From: Streptomyces oryzae
GTDB taxonomy: Bacteria; Actinomycetota; Actinomycetes; Streptomycetales; Streptomycetaceae
Length of the DNA stretch: 64,000 bases
Direction: 5' to 3'
Assembly: GCF_017676365.1 (NCBI RefSeq)
Contig: NZ_JADKMA010000007.1
Location: 1-64,000 of the forward strand
Of this stretch, positions 33,872-42,261 are shown piece after piece. Position numbers and translations under genes: made by a program. Each line of letters opens with the position of its first letter. Within the stretch, counting starts at the first letter, position 1. Below the pieces are notes generated by a model. That model made no database searches. It was not told where the DNA came from and saw nothing but the letters and a program-made list of their open reading frames with translations.

Positions 33872-34433
33872 GAAGCGGGAGTTGGCGTTGCTTCGGCTGC
33901 TGGCTGAGTGGGTTGAGGGTGTCGGGGTCGAGGGTGTGCTGGGGAGTGAGTTTCTGCGTGGCACGTGGGATGGCGCTGATGGGGAGCAGCGGGCCGCCGT
34001 CCTCACCCGCCTTGCCTGGCGCGCTCGCCATGCCGAGGTGCGGCATCGGGGCACCCATGACGCCAGCCGTGTGGCCGTTTGGGCGGTGCAGGAGGCTGCT
34101 GTCTGGCACAGGGCATCGACCCTCGCGGACGCGTCGTTCCGGTTGCCGGTCGGGCAGTTGGCGTGGATTGCGTCGGAGGTTCAGATGGAAGCGGCGGTGC
34201 GGCTGGTGGTCGCTGGCCGGACCGGGGTGTTGCCGCCCGCTCCGTATCGGTGTGCGGTCTGTGGGACCGATCGCTGCCTTCAGGTGCGCAGCTATGAGCG
34301 TGGGTCCGGGCCTGGGCGGGAGGAGCTGCGCTGTGCGGTGTGTGCGGGGCTGCCCGCAGATCCCGAGGAGATTCCCGAGGCCGTTGATGCCATCTGCCGA
34401 CGGGTTCCGCGCAGCCGGGCCGAGGGCTGCTGA
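33864..34433 (+). CDS. Hypothetical protein with C-terminal zinc-ribbon motif
   Basis: A 189-residue protein. The N-terminal half is helical (RELALLRLLAEWVEGV, AAVLTRLAWRARHAEVRHRGTHDASRVAVWAVQEAAVWHRAS). The C-terminal part has CAVCGTDRC followed about 25 residues later by LRCAVCAG, two CxxC knuckles typical of a zinc ribbon. I do not recognise the family. It overlaps the preceding cysteine-containing gene and may work with it, for example as a nucleic-acid-binding pair (inference). Its GTG start at 33864 lacks a strong ribosome site, consistent with translational coupling. Confidence 0.6.
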   Translation: MAEKRELALLRLLAEWVEGVGVEGVLGSEFLRGTWDGADGEQRAAVLTRLAWRARHAEVRHRGTHDASRVAVWAVQEAAVWHRASTLADASFRLPVGQLAWIASEVQMEAAVRLVVAGRTGVLPPAPYRCAVCGTDRCLQVRSYERGSGPGREELRCAVCAGLPADPEEIPEAVDAICRRVPRSRAEGC

Positions 34434-34603
34434 CCGGGGGTGCGTGCGGCTTCCACTCCAAACGCGTGACGGCCTTGGGCCCGGAGGCGGGTCCGCCGAG
34501 GAATCCGGCGGAAGGAGGGGCACCATGCAGGCGCTGATCCTGGCAGCGTGGCGTCCCGTCCGCGGAGCGGGGTGCCGTGCCCGTGAGGAAGGAAGACCGG
34601 ACG

Positions 34604-34951
34604 GTGCACTGGCACGCGTACGCCTACACCGGAGGGCGGTGGCCCAAGGACAGCGAGGCGCGGAACCTTCAGGCGGCCGTGCCGCCGAACACGGTCAGCC
34701 ACTGGTTCCGCAAGCCGCAGCAGATGCGGGCGGGGACCTTTACCGATCCGGGGGATGCCTGGGCGTGGTTGAAGAAGGAAGTGCGGGCTGCGCCGCCGCG
34801 GGACGTCGACGGGAAGCTGCAGTATCTGCGGGAATGCGTTGAGCGGGGGGCTGATGCGTACGCGGGGTACTACTCGCACGGGCAGTTGGTGGTGCGGTGT
34901 GTGCTGGTGTGCCCGCGCGCGGGTGAGCGGTGTCCGGATCCGCCGCAGTGA
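34604..34951 (+). CDS. Hypothetical protein of the accessory block
   Basis: A 115-residue protein: VHWHAYAYTGGRWPKDSEARN, SHWFRKPQQMRAGTFTDPGDAWAWLKKEVRAAPP, LQYLRECVERGADAYAGYYSHG. It is rich in aromatic residues and has no membrane segment. AGGAAGGAAG lies nine bases before the GTG at 34604; GTG codons at 34577 or 34583 are possible alternatives, adding up to nine residues. No family is recognised. It is separated by 170 bp from the preceding gene and ends before a tRNA terminator on the other strand. Confidence 0.55.
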   Translation: MHWHAYAYTGGRWPKDSEARNLQAAVPPNTVSHWFRKPQQMRAGTFTDPGDAWAWLKKEVRAAPPRDVDGKLQYLRECVERGADAYAGYYSHGQLVVRCVLVCPRAGERCPDPPQ

Positions 34952-35071
34952 AGCTTTGCCTCGGGTCGCGGGCCCCTCTTTCGCCAACCGACCGGACGGT
35001 ATGCAGCGGAGGGGGGAAGGGGGAGCGCTGCCGCGCGGGACGTTGGGCGTACGCGCCGGGGCTTACGCAAA

Positions 35072-35103
35072 GATGCCCGGCTGGAGAGAACCAGCCGGGC
35101 ATC
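35072..35103 (-). terminator. Terminator of tRNA-Gly (GCC), second copy
   Basis: A perfect 13-bp stem GATGCCCGGCTGG/CCAGCCGGGCATC with loop AGAGAA lies just past the 3' end of the minus-strand tRNA-Gly. It faces the accessory block and could terminate both directions. TTTGCG follows on the minus strand. Confidence 0.8.
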
Positions 35104-35115
35104 TCAATGAGACCG

Positions 35116-35188
35116 AGCGGACGACGAGGCTCGAACTCGCGACCTCAACCTTGGCAAGGTTGCGCTCTACCAACTGAGCTACGTCCGC
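35116..35188 (-). tRNA. tRNA-Gly (GCC), second copy
   Basis: This tRNA is identical over its whole 73 nt to the one at 27979-28051 (anticodon GCC in loop TTGCCAA). The identity extends a few bases beyond the gene on both sides, 79 bp in all. The flanks otherwise differ, including different terminator hairpins. Confidence 0.95.
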
Positions 35189-35267
35189 ATTGCCTCCACC
35201 CGGCTCTCACCGAGTGGCGCGACCAATACTGTACCTGATCGTTTCCGATCGACGGTCGGTACCGGAG

Positions 35268-35339
35268 AGCGGGTGACAGGAATCGCACACTGCGCCTCCC
35301 TCTTGGAAAGAGGGCGCTCTACTACTGAGCTACACCCGC
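35268..35339 (-). tRNA. tRNA-Gly (TCC)
   Basis: A 72-nt cloverleaf on the minus strand with acceptor GCGGGTG/CACCCGC, anticodon stem CCCTC/GAGGG and loop TTTCCAA (anticodon TCC), and T-loop GCGATTC. It lies 79 bp upstream of the tRNA-Gly (GCC) gene on the same strand and may be co-transcribed with it. Confidence 0.92.
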
Positions 35340-35555
35340 ACGCTTGCTTGAGGTCTTCCCCTTTCGGGGTCCCCCTCGCGGCGTGCCTTGACTCTAGCCG
35401 ATCACCCGGGGGCTCTGGCAAGTCGAGCCCCAGCAGCTTCCGTTCCGGTTCTTCCTGCCCCCTGCCGGAGAGGGCTCCGCCACCGCCGTCAGCGCCGGGA
35501 GGGGCGGCGGGGCGGCCGCCGCCGCCTCGTTCCGCTGCCCCCTCGACCCCGGCGG

Positions 35556-35873
35556 TCAGCTCGCGGCGCGGAACGCCTCGTACACCTTCTTCGGGATGCG
35601 CCCCCGCGCCGGTACGTCGAAGCCGTTGGACTCCGCCCATGCGCGCACCGCACGCGGGTCGGGGTCGATCGAGGTCCGGCGGTAGGTCTTGCCGGACTTC
35701 GCCCGCTTGCGGCCGGCCTCGACGAAGGGGGCCAGCTCGGTGCGGAGCCGCTTCGCGTTGTCGGAGTTCAGATCGATCTCGTATGTCTTGCCGTCCAGGC
35801 CGAAGGAGACCGTCTCCGCCGCTTCTCCGCCATCGATGTCGTCGGAGAGCATCACTACTACACGCTGTGCCAC
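35556..35873 (-). CDS. lsr2: Lsr2 family nucleoid-associated protein
   Basis: A 105-residue H-NS-like protein that binds and silences AT-rich DNA. The N-terminal oligomerisation domain (AQRVVVMLSDDIDGGEAAETVSFGLDGKTYEIDLN) and the C-terminal DNA-binding domain with the AT-hook-like RGRIPKKV motif (PARGRIPKKVYEAF) are both complete. The GTG at 35873 follows GAGGAAGGACC and starts exactly at the family N-terminus. Streptomyces usually has two paralogs; this one sits beside tRNA genes and divergent from purS. It is monocistronic. Confidence 0.94.
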   Translation of the reverse strand: MAQRVVVMLSDDIDGGEAAETVSFGLDGKTYEIDLNSDNAKRLRTELAPFVEAGRKRAKSGKTYRRTSIDPDPRAVRAWAESNGFDVPARGRIPKKVYEAFRAAS

Positions 35874-36287
35874 GGATATCGGTCCTTCCTCAGGATCACG
35901 AAAGGGGGTCACCCGGCATTACGGCGTCGTCGGCAGGCCCCCGCCGACCGGCGGGTATGCGGGGTGAACCCGAGTAGGAGACAGGTTCTTATTCAACTAG
36001 GTGCTGCGCGCGGGTACCGGAGTGCACCGAAGTGCAAAGGGCGCACAAAATTGTGGCCCGCGGAATTGTTTCCGGTTCCGGCCGCAATCGGGACCCTACT
36101 TTTTTCCCGCCGGTTTTCCCAGTGCTTCGCGAAGTCCCACCAGGATCCGCACAGGTTACGGCTCGCACCGCGGCCCACATCGCAGCACGTATCGCAGCTC
36201 AGAACCCGACGCGTATATCAACGCGCGTAGATTCTCATGCCGGGTACGCTGGCCAGCGCAGCGCCCCGCTAAGCACTAGGAGTACCT
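35874..36287. promoter_or_regulatory. lsr2 / purSQL divergent regulatory region
   Basis: This 414-bp divergent region is clearly AT-richer in places (TTCTTATTCAACTAGG near 35988; ACAAAATTGTGG near 36045; CTACTTTTTTCCC near 36096) than the flanking genes. GAGTGCACCGAAGTGCA near 36020 is a short direct repeat. It must contain the lsr2 and purS promoters, and its AT-rich tracts are potential Lsr2 targets. No promoter boxes are assigned. Confidence 0.45.
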
Positions 36288-36596
36288 GTGGCTCGCGTCG
36301 TCGTCGACGTCATGCTGAAGCCGGAGATCCTCGACCCCCAGGGACAGGCGGTGCAGCGTGCACTGCCCCGCCTGGGTTTCGAGGGCATCTCCGATGTCCG
36401 CCAGGGCAAGCGCTTCGAACTCGAAGTGGAGGGCCCCGTCGACGGGGACGCCCTCGCCCGCATACACGAACTCGCCGAGACGTTTCTCGCCAACACCGTG
36501 ATCGAAAACTTCACCGTGCGCGTCCAGGACGCGGACGGGAGTGAACGTCCCGTCGAGGCGGGTCCGCACGCCGCATCCGAAGGAGCAGTGGCGTGA
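36288..36596 (+). CDS. purS: Phosphoribosylformylglycinamidine synthase subunit PurS
   Basis: The small structural subunit bridges PurQ and PurL in the FGAM synthase complex. The product is 102 residues, with the PurS core [46 protein letters not shown] and [15 protein letters not shown], plus a short C-terminal tail. The GTG start follows AGGAG at five bases. The stop overlaps the purQ start (GTGA), the first of two couplings in the purSQL operon. Confidence 0.96.
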   Translation: MARVVVDVMLKPEILDPQGQAVQRALPRLGFEGISDVRQGKRFELEVEGPVDGDALARIHELAETFLANTVIENFTVRVQDADGSERPVEAGPHAASEGAVA

Positions 36597-37276
36597 CCAC
36601 CCGTATCGGCGTCGTCACATTTCCCGGTTCTCTCGACGACAGCGACGCACGGCGCGCCATCCGTATCGCGGGCGGAGAAGCTGTGGCGCTCTGGCACCGC
36701 GACAAGGATCTGCGCAAGCAGCAGGTCGACGCGGTCGTGCTGCCGGGCGGATTCTCGTACGGCGACTATCTGCGGTGCGGCGCAATTGCCCGGTTCTCGC
36801 CCATCATGGAGCCGGTTGTCGAACAGGCGAAGGCCGGAATGCCGGTGCTCGGCATCTGCAACGGTTTCCAGGTCCTGTGCGAAACCCATCTCCTCCCCGG
36901 TGCGCTGACGCGCAACGATCATCTGCACTTCATCTGCCGCGACCAGCGGCTCCGCGTCGAGAACGACACCACTGCCTGGACGTCGGACTACGAGCGCGGC
37001 CAGGAGATCGTCGTTCCGCTCAAGAACGGCGAGGGCGGTTACGTCGCCGACGAGCGCACCCTGGACGAGCTGGAGGGGGAGGGCCGCGTGGTCTTCCGCT
37101 ACCTCGACGGCAACCCCAACGGTTCGCGCCGCGACATCGCCGGAATCACCAACGAGGCCGGGAACGTGGTCGGCCTCATGCCGCATCCCGAGCACGCTGT
37201 CGAGGCCCTGACCGGGCCGACGACCGACGGGCTCGGTTTCTTCACCTCGGCCCTGAAGAAGCTGGTCGCCTCATGA
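36593..37276 (+). CDS. purQ: Phosphoribosylformylglycinamidine synthase subunit PurQ
   Basis: The glutaminase subunit of FGAM synthase supplies ammonia to PurL. The 227-residue class I amidotransferase domain has [13 protein letters not shown], the oxyanion [13 protein letters not shown], nucleophile Cys in [13 protein letters not shown] and the His/Glu pair in [10 protein letters not shown]. It overlaps purS by 4 bp and purL by 4 bp (ATGA), so the three subunits are made together. Confidence 0.97.
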   Translation: MTTRIGVVTFPGSLDDSDARRAIRIAGGEAVALWHRDKDLRKQQVDAVVLPGGFSYGDYLRCGAIARFSPIMEPVVEQAKAGMPVLGICNGFQVLCETHLLPGALTRNDHLHFICRDQRLRVENDTTAWTSDYERGQEIVVPLKNGEGGYVADERTLDELEGEGRVVFRYLDGNPNGSRRDIAGITNEAGNVVGLMPHPEHAVEALTGPTTDGLGFFTSALKKLVAS

Positions 37277-39576
37277 GTCCCCAGAGCCACAGTTCGCAGC
37301 CCCACAGCCACAGCCACACCCTCGACACCGTCAAGCACGCCGAGCAGACGCCGGAGACGGAACTCCCCTGGAAGGAGCTCGGCCTCAAGGAGGACGAGTA
37401 CGCCCGCATCCGGGAGATCCTCGGCCGCCGGCCCACCGGCGCCGAGCTGGCCATGTACTCGGTGATGTGGTCCGAGCACTGCTCCTACAAGAGCAGCAAG
37501 GTGCATCTGCGGCAGTTCGGCGAGAAGGCACCGACCGAGGGGCCCGGCGCCGAGGCGATGCTGGTCGGTATCGGTGAGCAGGCCGGCGTGGTGGATGTCG
37601 GCCAGGGCTACGCCGTCACCTTCAAGGTCGAGTCGCACAACCACCCCTCGTACGTCGAGCCGTACCAGGGCGCCGCGACCGGTATCGGCGGCATCGTCCG
37701 CGACATCATCGCGATGGGCGCCCGCCCGGTCGCCGTCATGGACCCGCTGCGCTTCGGCGCCGCCGACCACCCCGACACCAAGCGGGTGCTGCCCGGTGTT
37801 GTCGCGGGGATCGGCGGATACGGCAACTGCCTGGGGCTGCCCAACATCGGCGGCGAGGTCGTCTTCGATGCCTGTTACCAGGGAAATCCCCTGGTCAACG
37901 CGCTCTGCGTGGGTGTGATGAAGCACGAGGACATCCACCTGGCGAAGGCCGCGGGCACCGGCAACAAGGTCGTCCTCTACGGCGCCAGGACCGGCGGCGA
38001 CGGCATCGGCGGCGCCTCCATCCTGGCCTCGGAAACCTTCGACGACGAGAAGCCGTCGAAGCGCCCCGCCGTGCAGGTCGGCGACCCCTTCCAGGAGAAG
38101 CTGCTCATCGAGTGCACCCTGGAGGCGTTCCACGCCGATCTCGTGGTCGGCATCCAGGACCTGGGCGCCGCCGGGCTGTCCTGCGCCACCAGTGAGCTGG
38201 CCTCCAACGGCTCGGGCGGTATGCAGGTCGAACTGGACACCGTGCCGCTGCGCGACTCCTCGCTCTCCCCCGAGGAGATCCTGATGTCCGAGTCTCAGGA
38301 ACGGATGTGCGCGGTGGTCGAGCCGGACAAGGTCGACCGCTTCCTGGAGATCTGCGAGAAGTGGGAGGTCACCGCGACCGTCGTCGGTGAGGTCACCGAC
38401 GGCGACCGGCTGGAGATCTTCTGGCACGGCGAGAAGATCGTGGACGTCGACCCCCGTACCGTCGCGCACGAGGGCCCCGTCTACGAGCGCCCCTACGCCC
38501 GCCCCGACTGGCAGGACGCGCTGCAGGCCGACGACCCGGCCAAGCTGCCCCGCCCGGCGAACGGCGAGGAGCTGCGGGCCGCGGCGCTCGCGCTGGTCTC
38601 CTCGCCGAACCAGGCAGCCAAGTCCTGGATCACCGACCAGTACGACCGCTACGTGCTCGGCGACACCGTGCTGGCGCAGCCCGAGGACAGCGGCATGATC
38701 CGCATCGACGCGGAGAGCGGGCTGGGCGTCGCCGTCTCCACCGACGGCAACGGGCGCTACGCCAAGCTCGACCCGTACGAGGGAGCGCGGCTGGCGCTCG
38801 CGGAGTCGTACCGCAACGTCGCCGCGACCGGCGCGCGCCCCCTGGCCGTCACCGACTGCCTCAACTTCGGCTCCCCCGAGGACCCGGCGGCCATGTGGCA
38901 GTTCGCCGAGGCGTGCCGCGGTCTCGCCGACGCCTGCAAGGAGCTGGGCACCCCGGTGACCGGCGGAAACGTCTCGCTGTACAACCAGACCGGCGAGGCC
39001 GCCATCCACCCGACACCGGTGGTCGGTGTGCTCGGTGTGATCGACGATGTCGCCCGCCGCACCCCGATGGCGTTCCGCGACGAGGGCCACCTGGTCTACC
39101 TCCTCGGCGACACGGAGGAGGAGTTCGGCGGCTCCGCGTGGTCCCAGGTCGCACACGGCCACCTGGGCGGCCGGCCGCCCAGGGTGGACCTGGAGCGGGA
39201 GCGGCTGCTCGCCGAGATCCTGATCGCCGCCTCGCGGGACGGCATGGCAGACGCGGCGCACGACATCTCCGACGGAGGCGTGCTGCAGGCCCTCGCGGAG
39301 TCCTGCCTCAAGGGCGGCAAGGGCGCCCGGATCGTGGTGCCCGACGGCCTCGACCCCTTCGTCTTCCTCTTCTCGGAGTCGCAGGGCCGGGCGCTGGTCG
39401 CCATCCCGCGGAGCGAGGAGGTGCGGTTCACCGACATGTGCGCGGCGCGCGGGATGCCCGCGGCGCGGATCGGTGTCGTGGACGGGGAAGCGCTGGAGAT
39501 CCAGGGTCAGTTCTCGCTGCCACTGGAGGAGCTGCGCCGCCACCACGAGGCCACGATCCCGGAGCTGTTCGGCTGA
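37273..39576 (+). CDS. purL: Phosphoribosylformylglycinamidine synthase subunit PurL
   Basis: The synthetase subunit of FGAM synthase. At 767 residues it is the small PurL type that needs PurS and PurQ. After a His/Ser-rich N-terminal tail (residues 1-20) it has [39 protein letters not shown], the [12 protein letters not shown] loop, [17 protein letters not shown] and, in the second half, [11 protein letters not shown] and [12 protein letters not shown] strong hairpin follows the stop. It is the last gene of purSQL. Confidence 0.97.
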   Translation: MSPQSHSSQPHSHSHTLDTVKHAEQTPETELPWKELGLKEDEYARIREILGRRPTGAELAMYSVMWSEHCSYKSSKVHLRQFGEKAPTEGPGAEAMLVGIGEQAGVVDVGQGYAVTFKVESHNHPSYVEPYQGAATGIGGIVRDIIAMGARPVAVMDPLRFGAADHPDTKRVLPGVVAGIGGYGNCLGLPNIGGEVVFDACYQGNPLVNALCVGVMKHEDIHLAKAAGTGNKVVLYGARTGGDGIGGASILASETFDDEKPSKRPAVQVGDPFQEKLLIECTLEAFHADLVVGIQDLGAAGLSCATSELASNGSGGMQVELDTVPLRDSSLSPEEILMSESQERMCAVVEPDKVDRFLEICEKWEVTATVVGEVTDGDRLEIFWHGEKIVDVDPRTVAHEGPVYERPYARPDWQDALQADDPAKLPRPANGEELRAAALALVSSPNQAAKSWITDQYDRYVLGDTVLAQPEDSGMIRIDAESGLGVAVSTDGNGRYAKLDPYEGARLALAESYRNVAATGARPLAVTDCLNFGSPEDPAAMWQFAEACRGLADACKELGTPVTGGNVSLYNQTGEAAIHPTPVVGVLGVIDDVARRTPMAFRDEGHLVYLLGDTEEEFGGSAWSQVAHGHLGGRPPRVDLERERLLAEILIAASRDGMADAAHDISDGGVLQALAESCLKGGKGARIVVPDGLDPFVFLFSESQGRALVAIPRSEEVRFTDMCAARGMPAARIGVVDGEALEIQGQFSLPLEELRRHHEATIPELFG

Positions 39577-39623
39577 GCGTGCCGGACCTCGCCGGCTGAG
39601 CTGCCGGGCCCCGGCCGCCTGGC

Positions 39624-39665
39624 GAAGGCCCCTGTCCCCGAAAGAAGTGCGGGGCAGGGGCCTTC
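39624..39665. terminator. Terminator after purSQL
   Basis: GAAGGCCCCTG...CAGGGGCCTTC plus an inner CCCC/GGGG gives a stem of about 15 bp with one bulged T. It lies 48 bp after the purL stop and before the next gene. Confidence 0.85.
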
Positions 39666-39702
39666 TCCCGCAAATGGGCACCCGGCGGTTAATCTCACGC
39701 GT

Positions 39703-40545
39703 ATGCCGCCCGCTCGACGCACCACCTCTCGCTCTGGAAACTCCTCTGGAAGAGACCGGCGTACGTACGACCCCAACCGGATCCGCACCGCGCTCATCAA
39801 CCAGGTCGAGGCCGTGGCGGACGCCGCGCACCGCCTCACGCCCGAGCAGCAGACGCTCCCGTCCGGGCTGCCAGGATGGGACGTGCACCACCTGCTGGTG
39901 CACATCGCCGGGCAGATCGACGCGGTCCCCCGCTTCCTGGCCCGCCCGGAGACGGAGGTGACCACCAAGGCGCCGCAGGTCACCCTCTCCCGCTGGGCCG
40001 TCTCGACCGCGACCGTCGCCGAGAAGCTGGACGCGGACACCCGCAAGGACGCTCAGTCGTCGCCCGACGGCGCGGCCCGTATCGACCAGGCCGTCGCCGA
40101 CCTGGAGCCGGTCATCGAGTCGGCCGTACGCGAGGACCTGCTGATCCCGCACGGCTTCGGCACGATGCGGATGCTCGACTTCACCGTGACCCGGCTGGTC
40201 GAGCTGGTGGTGCACAGCGACGACCTGGCGCGGGCCACGGGTGTGCGGGTGGCGCTGGACCGGCAGGCGACGGCCGCCACCGTCCGGCTGCTGGCCGACG
40301 CGCTGGCCGCCAAGGCCCCGGGCGCCTCCGTGGAGGTGCGGATCCCGCCGTTCGCCGTCGTCCAGGCGATCGAGGGCCCCAGGCACACCCGCGGCACCCC
40401 GCCGAACGTGGTGGAGACCGACCCGCTGACCTGGATCCGGCTCGCCACCGGCCGCACCACCTGGGCCGAAGCGCTGGGTACGCCGCAGCTCACCGCCAGT
40501 GGCGCCCGCGCCGATCTGTCCCGGGTGCTGCCGGTACTGGGCTGA
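39703..40545 (+). CDS. Maleylpyruvate isomerase/sterol-carrier-like family protein
   Basis: A 280-residue protein with an N-terminal DinB/mycothiol-type helical domain (RTALINQVEAVADAAHRLTPEQQTLPSGLPGWDVHHLLVHIAGQIDAVPRFLARP; a His in VHHLLVH and later TVTRLVELVVHSDDLARATG provide the usual metal or thiol site) and a C-terminal sterol-carrier-like domain (RHTRGTPPNVVETDPLTWIRLATGRTTWAEAL). Members are assumed to use mycothiol, the actinobacterial thiol; the substrate is not known. It lies alone between purL and purF. An ATG start is used; no strong ribosome site. Confidence 0.8.
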   Translation: MPPARRTTSRSGNSSGRDRRTYDPNRIRTALINQVEAVADAAHRLTPEQQTLPSGLPGWDVHHLLVHIAGQIDAVPRFLARPETEVTTKAPQVTLSRWAVSTATVAEKLDADTRKDAQSSPDGAARIDQAVADLEPVIESAVREDLLIPHGFGTMRMLDFTVTRLVELVVHSDDLARATGVRVALDRQATAATVRLLADALAAKAPGASVEVRIPPFAVVQAIEGPRHTRGTPPNVVETDPLTWIRLATGRTTWAEALGTPQLTASGARADLSRVLPVLG

Positions 40546-40599
40546 AGGTCACAGGTCCCCGGTTCGGCTGAGCGGGTTGCTGGCCGTAGACTCGAAGGC

Positions 40600-42150
40600 G
40601 TGCCACGTGGTGACGGAAAGCTCAGCCACGACCTCCTCCCCGGTGAGAAAGGCCCCCAGGACGCATGCGGCGTCTTCGGTGTCTGGGCGCCGGGGGAAGA
40701 GGTCGCGAAGCTCACGTATTTCGGCCTGTACGCCCTGCAACACCGCGGTCAGGAGTCCGCGGGCATCGCGGTGAGCAACGGCTCCCAGATCCTGGTCTTC
40801 AAGGACATGGGCCTGGTCTCACAGGTCTTCGACGAAACCTCCCTCGGTTCCCTGCGCGGCCACATCGCGGTGGGTCACGCGCGCTATTCGACAACCGGCG
40901 CCTCGGTCTGGGAGAACGCCCAGCCCACCTTCCGCGCCACCGCCCACGGCTCCATCGCCCTGGGCCACAACGGCAACCTGGTCAACACCGCGCAGCTCGC
41001 GGAGCTGGTCGCCCAGCAGGCCGACGCCCCCGGCGGCCGTGCCACCCAGGTGGCGGCCACCAACGACACCGACCTGGTCACCGCGCTGCTCGCGGGCCAG
41101 ACCGACGAGGACGGCAAGCCGCTCACCGTCGAGGAGGCGGCGCCCCAGGTGCTGCCCCAGGTCAAGGGCGCGTTCTCGATGGTCTTCATGGACGAGGACA
41201 CGCTGTACGCCGCCCGGGACCCGCAGGGCATCAGGCCGCTGGTCCTCGGCCGGCTGGAGCGCGGCTGGGTCGTGGCCAGCGAGACCTCGGCGCTGGACAT
41301 CGTCGGCGCCAGCTTCATCCGGGAGATCGAGCCGGGCGAGCTCGTCGCCATCGACGAGGACGGACTGCGCAGCCAGCGGTTCGCCGAAGCAAAGCCGAAG
41401 GGCTGCGTCTTCGAGTACGTCTACCTCGCGCGCCCCGACACCGACATCGCGGGCCGCAACGTCTACCTCTCCCGGGTGGAGATGGGCCGCAAGCTGGCGG
41501 CCGAGGCCCCGGCCGACGCCGATCTGGTGATCGCGACGCCCGAGTCCGGCACCCCGGCGGCGATCGGCTACGCCGAGGCCAGCGGCATCCCCTACGGCTC
41601 GGGCCTGGTCAAGAACAGCTATGTGGGCCGGACCTTCATCCAGCCCTCGCAGACCATCCGCCAGCTCGGCATCCGGCTCAAGCTCAACCCGCTCAAGGAA
41701 GTCATCCGCGGCAAGCGGCTGGTCGTGGTGGACGACTCGATCGTCCGCGGCAACACGCAGCGCGCCCTGGTGCGGATGCTGCGCGAGGCGGGCGCGAAGG
41801 AGGTCCACGTACGGATCTCCTCACCGCCGATCAAGTGGCCGTGCTTCTTCGGCATCGACTTCGCCACCCGCGCCGAACTGATCGCCAACGGTCTTTCGAC
41901 CGACGAGATCGGCAAGTCGCTGGGGGCCGACTCGCTGGCCTACATCTCCATCGACGGCATGATCGAGTCGACGACGATCCCCAAGAACCAGCTGTGCCGC
42001 GCCTGCTTCGACGGGGAGTACCCGATGGAGCTGCCCGACCCCGAGTTGCTGGGCAAGCACCTGCTCGAAGCCGAGGCGGAGTCCGACGTCGACGGCGTCA
42101 ACACGCTGGCCTCCGGCGTCGGTGCCGCCGACGCACTGAAGCGCCCGTAG
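40600..42150 (+). CDS. purF: Amidophosphoribosyltransferase
   Basis: This enzyme catalyses the first committed purine step, PRPP plus glutamine to phosphoribosylamine. The 516-residue protein has a propeptide of 22 residues before the N-terminal nucleophile in DACGVFGVW (Cys23), the glutaminase HNGNLVN block, and the PRPP-binding motif VVVDDSIVRGNT in a type I phosphoribosyltransferase domain. Cysteines near CFFGIDF and LCRACFDGEYP match those of the Fe-S-cluster-bearing B. subtilis-like class. The GTG start follows a weak site; purM lies 111 bp downstream on the same strand. Confidence 0.97.
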   Translation: MPRGDGKLSHDLLPGEKGPQDACGVFGVWAPGEEVAKLTYFGLYALQHRGQESAGIAVSNGSQILVFKDMGLVSQVFDETSLGSLRGHIAVGHARYSTTGASVWENAQPTFRATAHGSIALGHNGNLVNTAQLAELVAQQADAPGGRATQVAATNDTDLVTALLAGQTDEDGKPLTVEEAAPQVLPQVKGAFSMVFMDEDTLYAARDPQGIRPLVLGRLERGWVVASETSALDIVGASFIREIEPGELVAIDEDGLRSQRFAEAKPKGCVFEYVYLARPDTDIAGRNVYLSRVEMGRKLAAEAPADADLVIATPESGTPAAIGYAEASGIPYGSGLVKNSYVGRTFIQPSQTIRQLGIRLKLNPLKEVIRGKRLVVVDDSIVRGNTQRALVRMLREAGAKEVHVRISSPPIKWPCFFGIDFATRAELIANGLSTDEIGKSLGADSLAYISIDGMIESTTIPKNQLCRACFDGEYPMELPDPELLGKHLLEAEAESDVDGVNTLASGVGAADALKRP

Positions 42151-42261
42151 CCTCCGCCCGCCCGCGCTCGTGGAGGGGCGCGCCCGCTCCCTACGGCCTC
42201 GCCGCCACGGGGACGTGCGGAGCGCCCTCTCCCTCCCGCAGACACGAGAGACGACGTACCC

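Noticed and set aside
28130-35190. Prophage or integrative element between the two tRNA-Gly genes
   Set aside because: No integrase, excisionase, replication or transfer gene is present, and both tRNA copies are complete; left as a repeat-bounded segment only.
37099-40386. A minus-strand open frame of 1095 codons
   Set aside because: It is antisense to purQ, purL and the downstream gene, whose proteins are certain; the frame is open only because of third-position GC bias.
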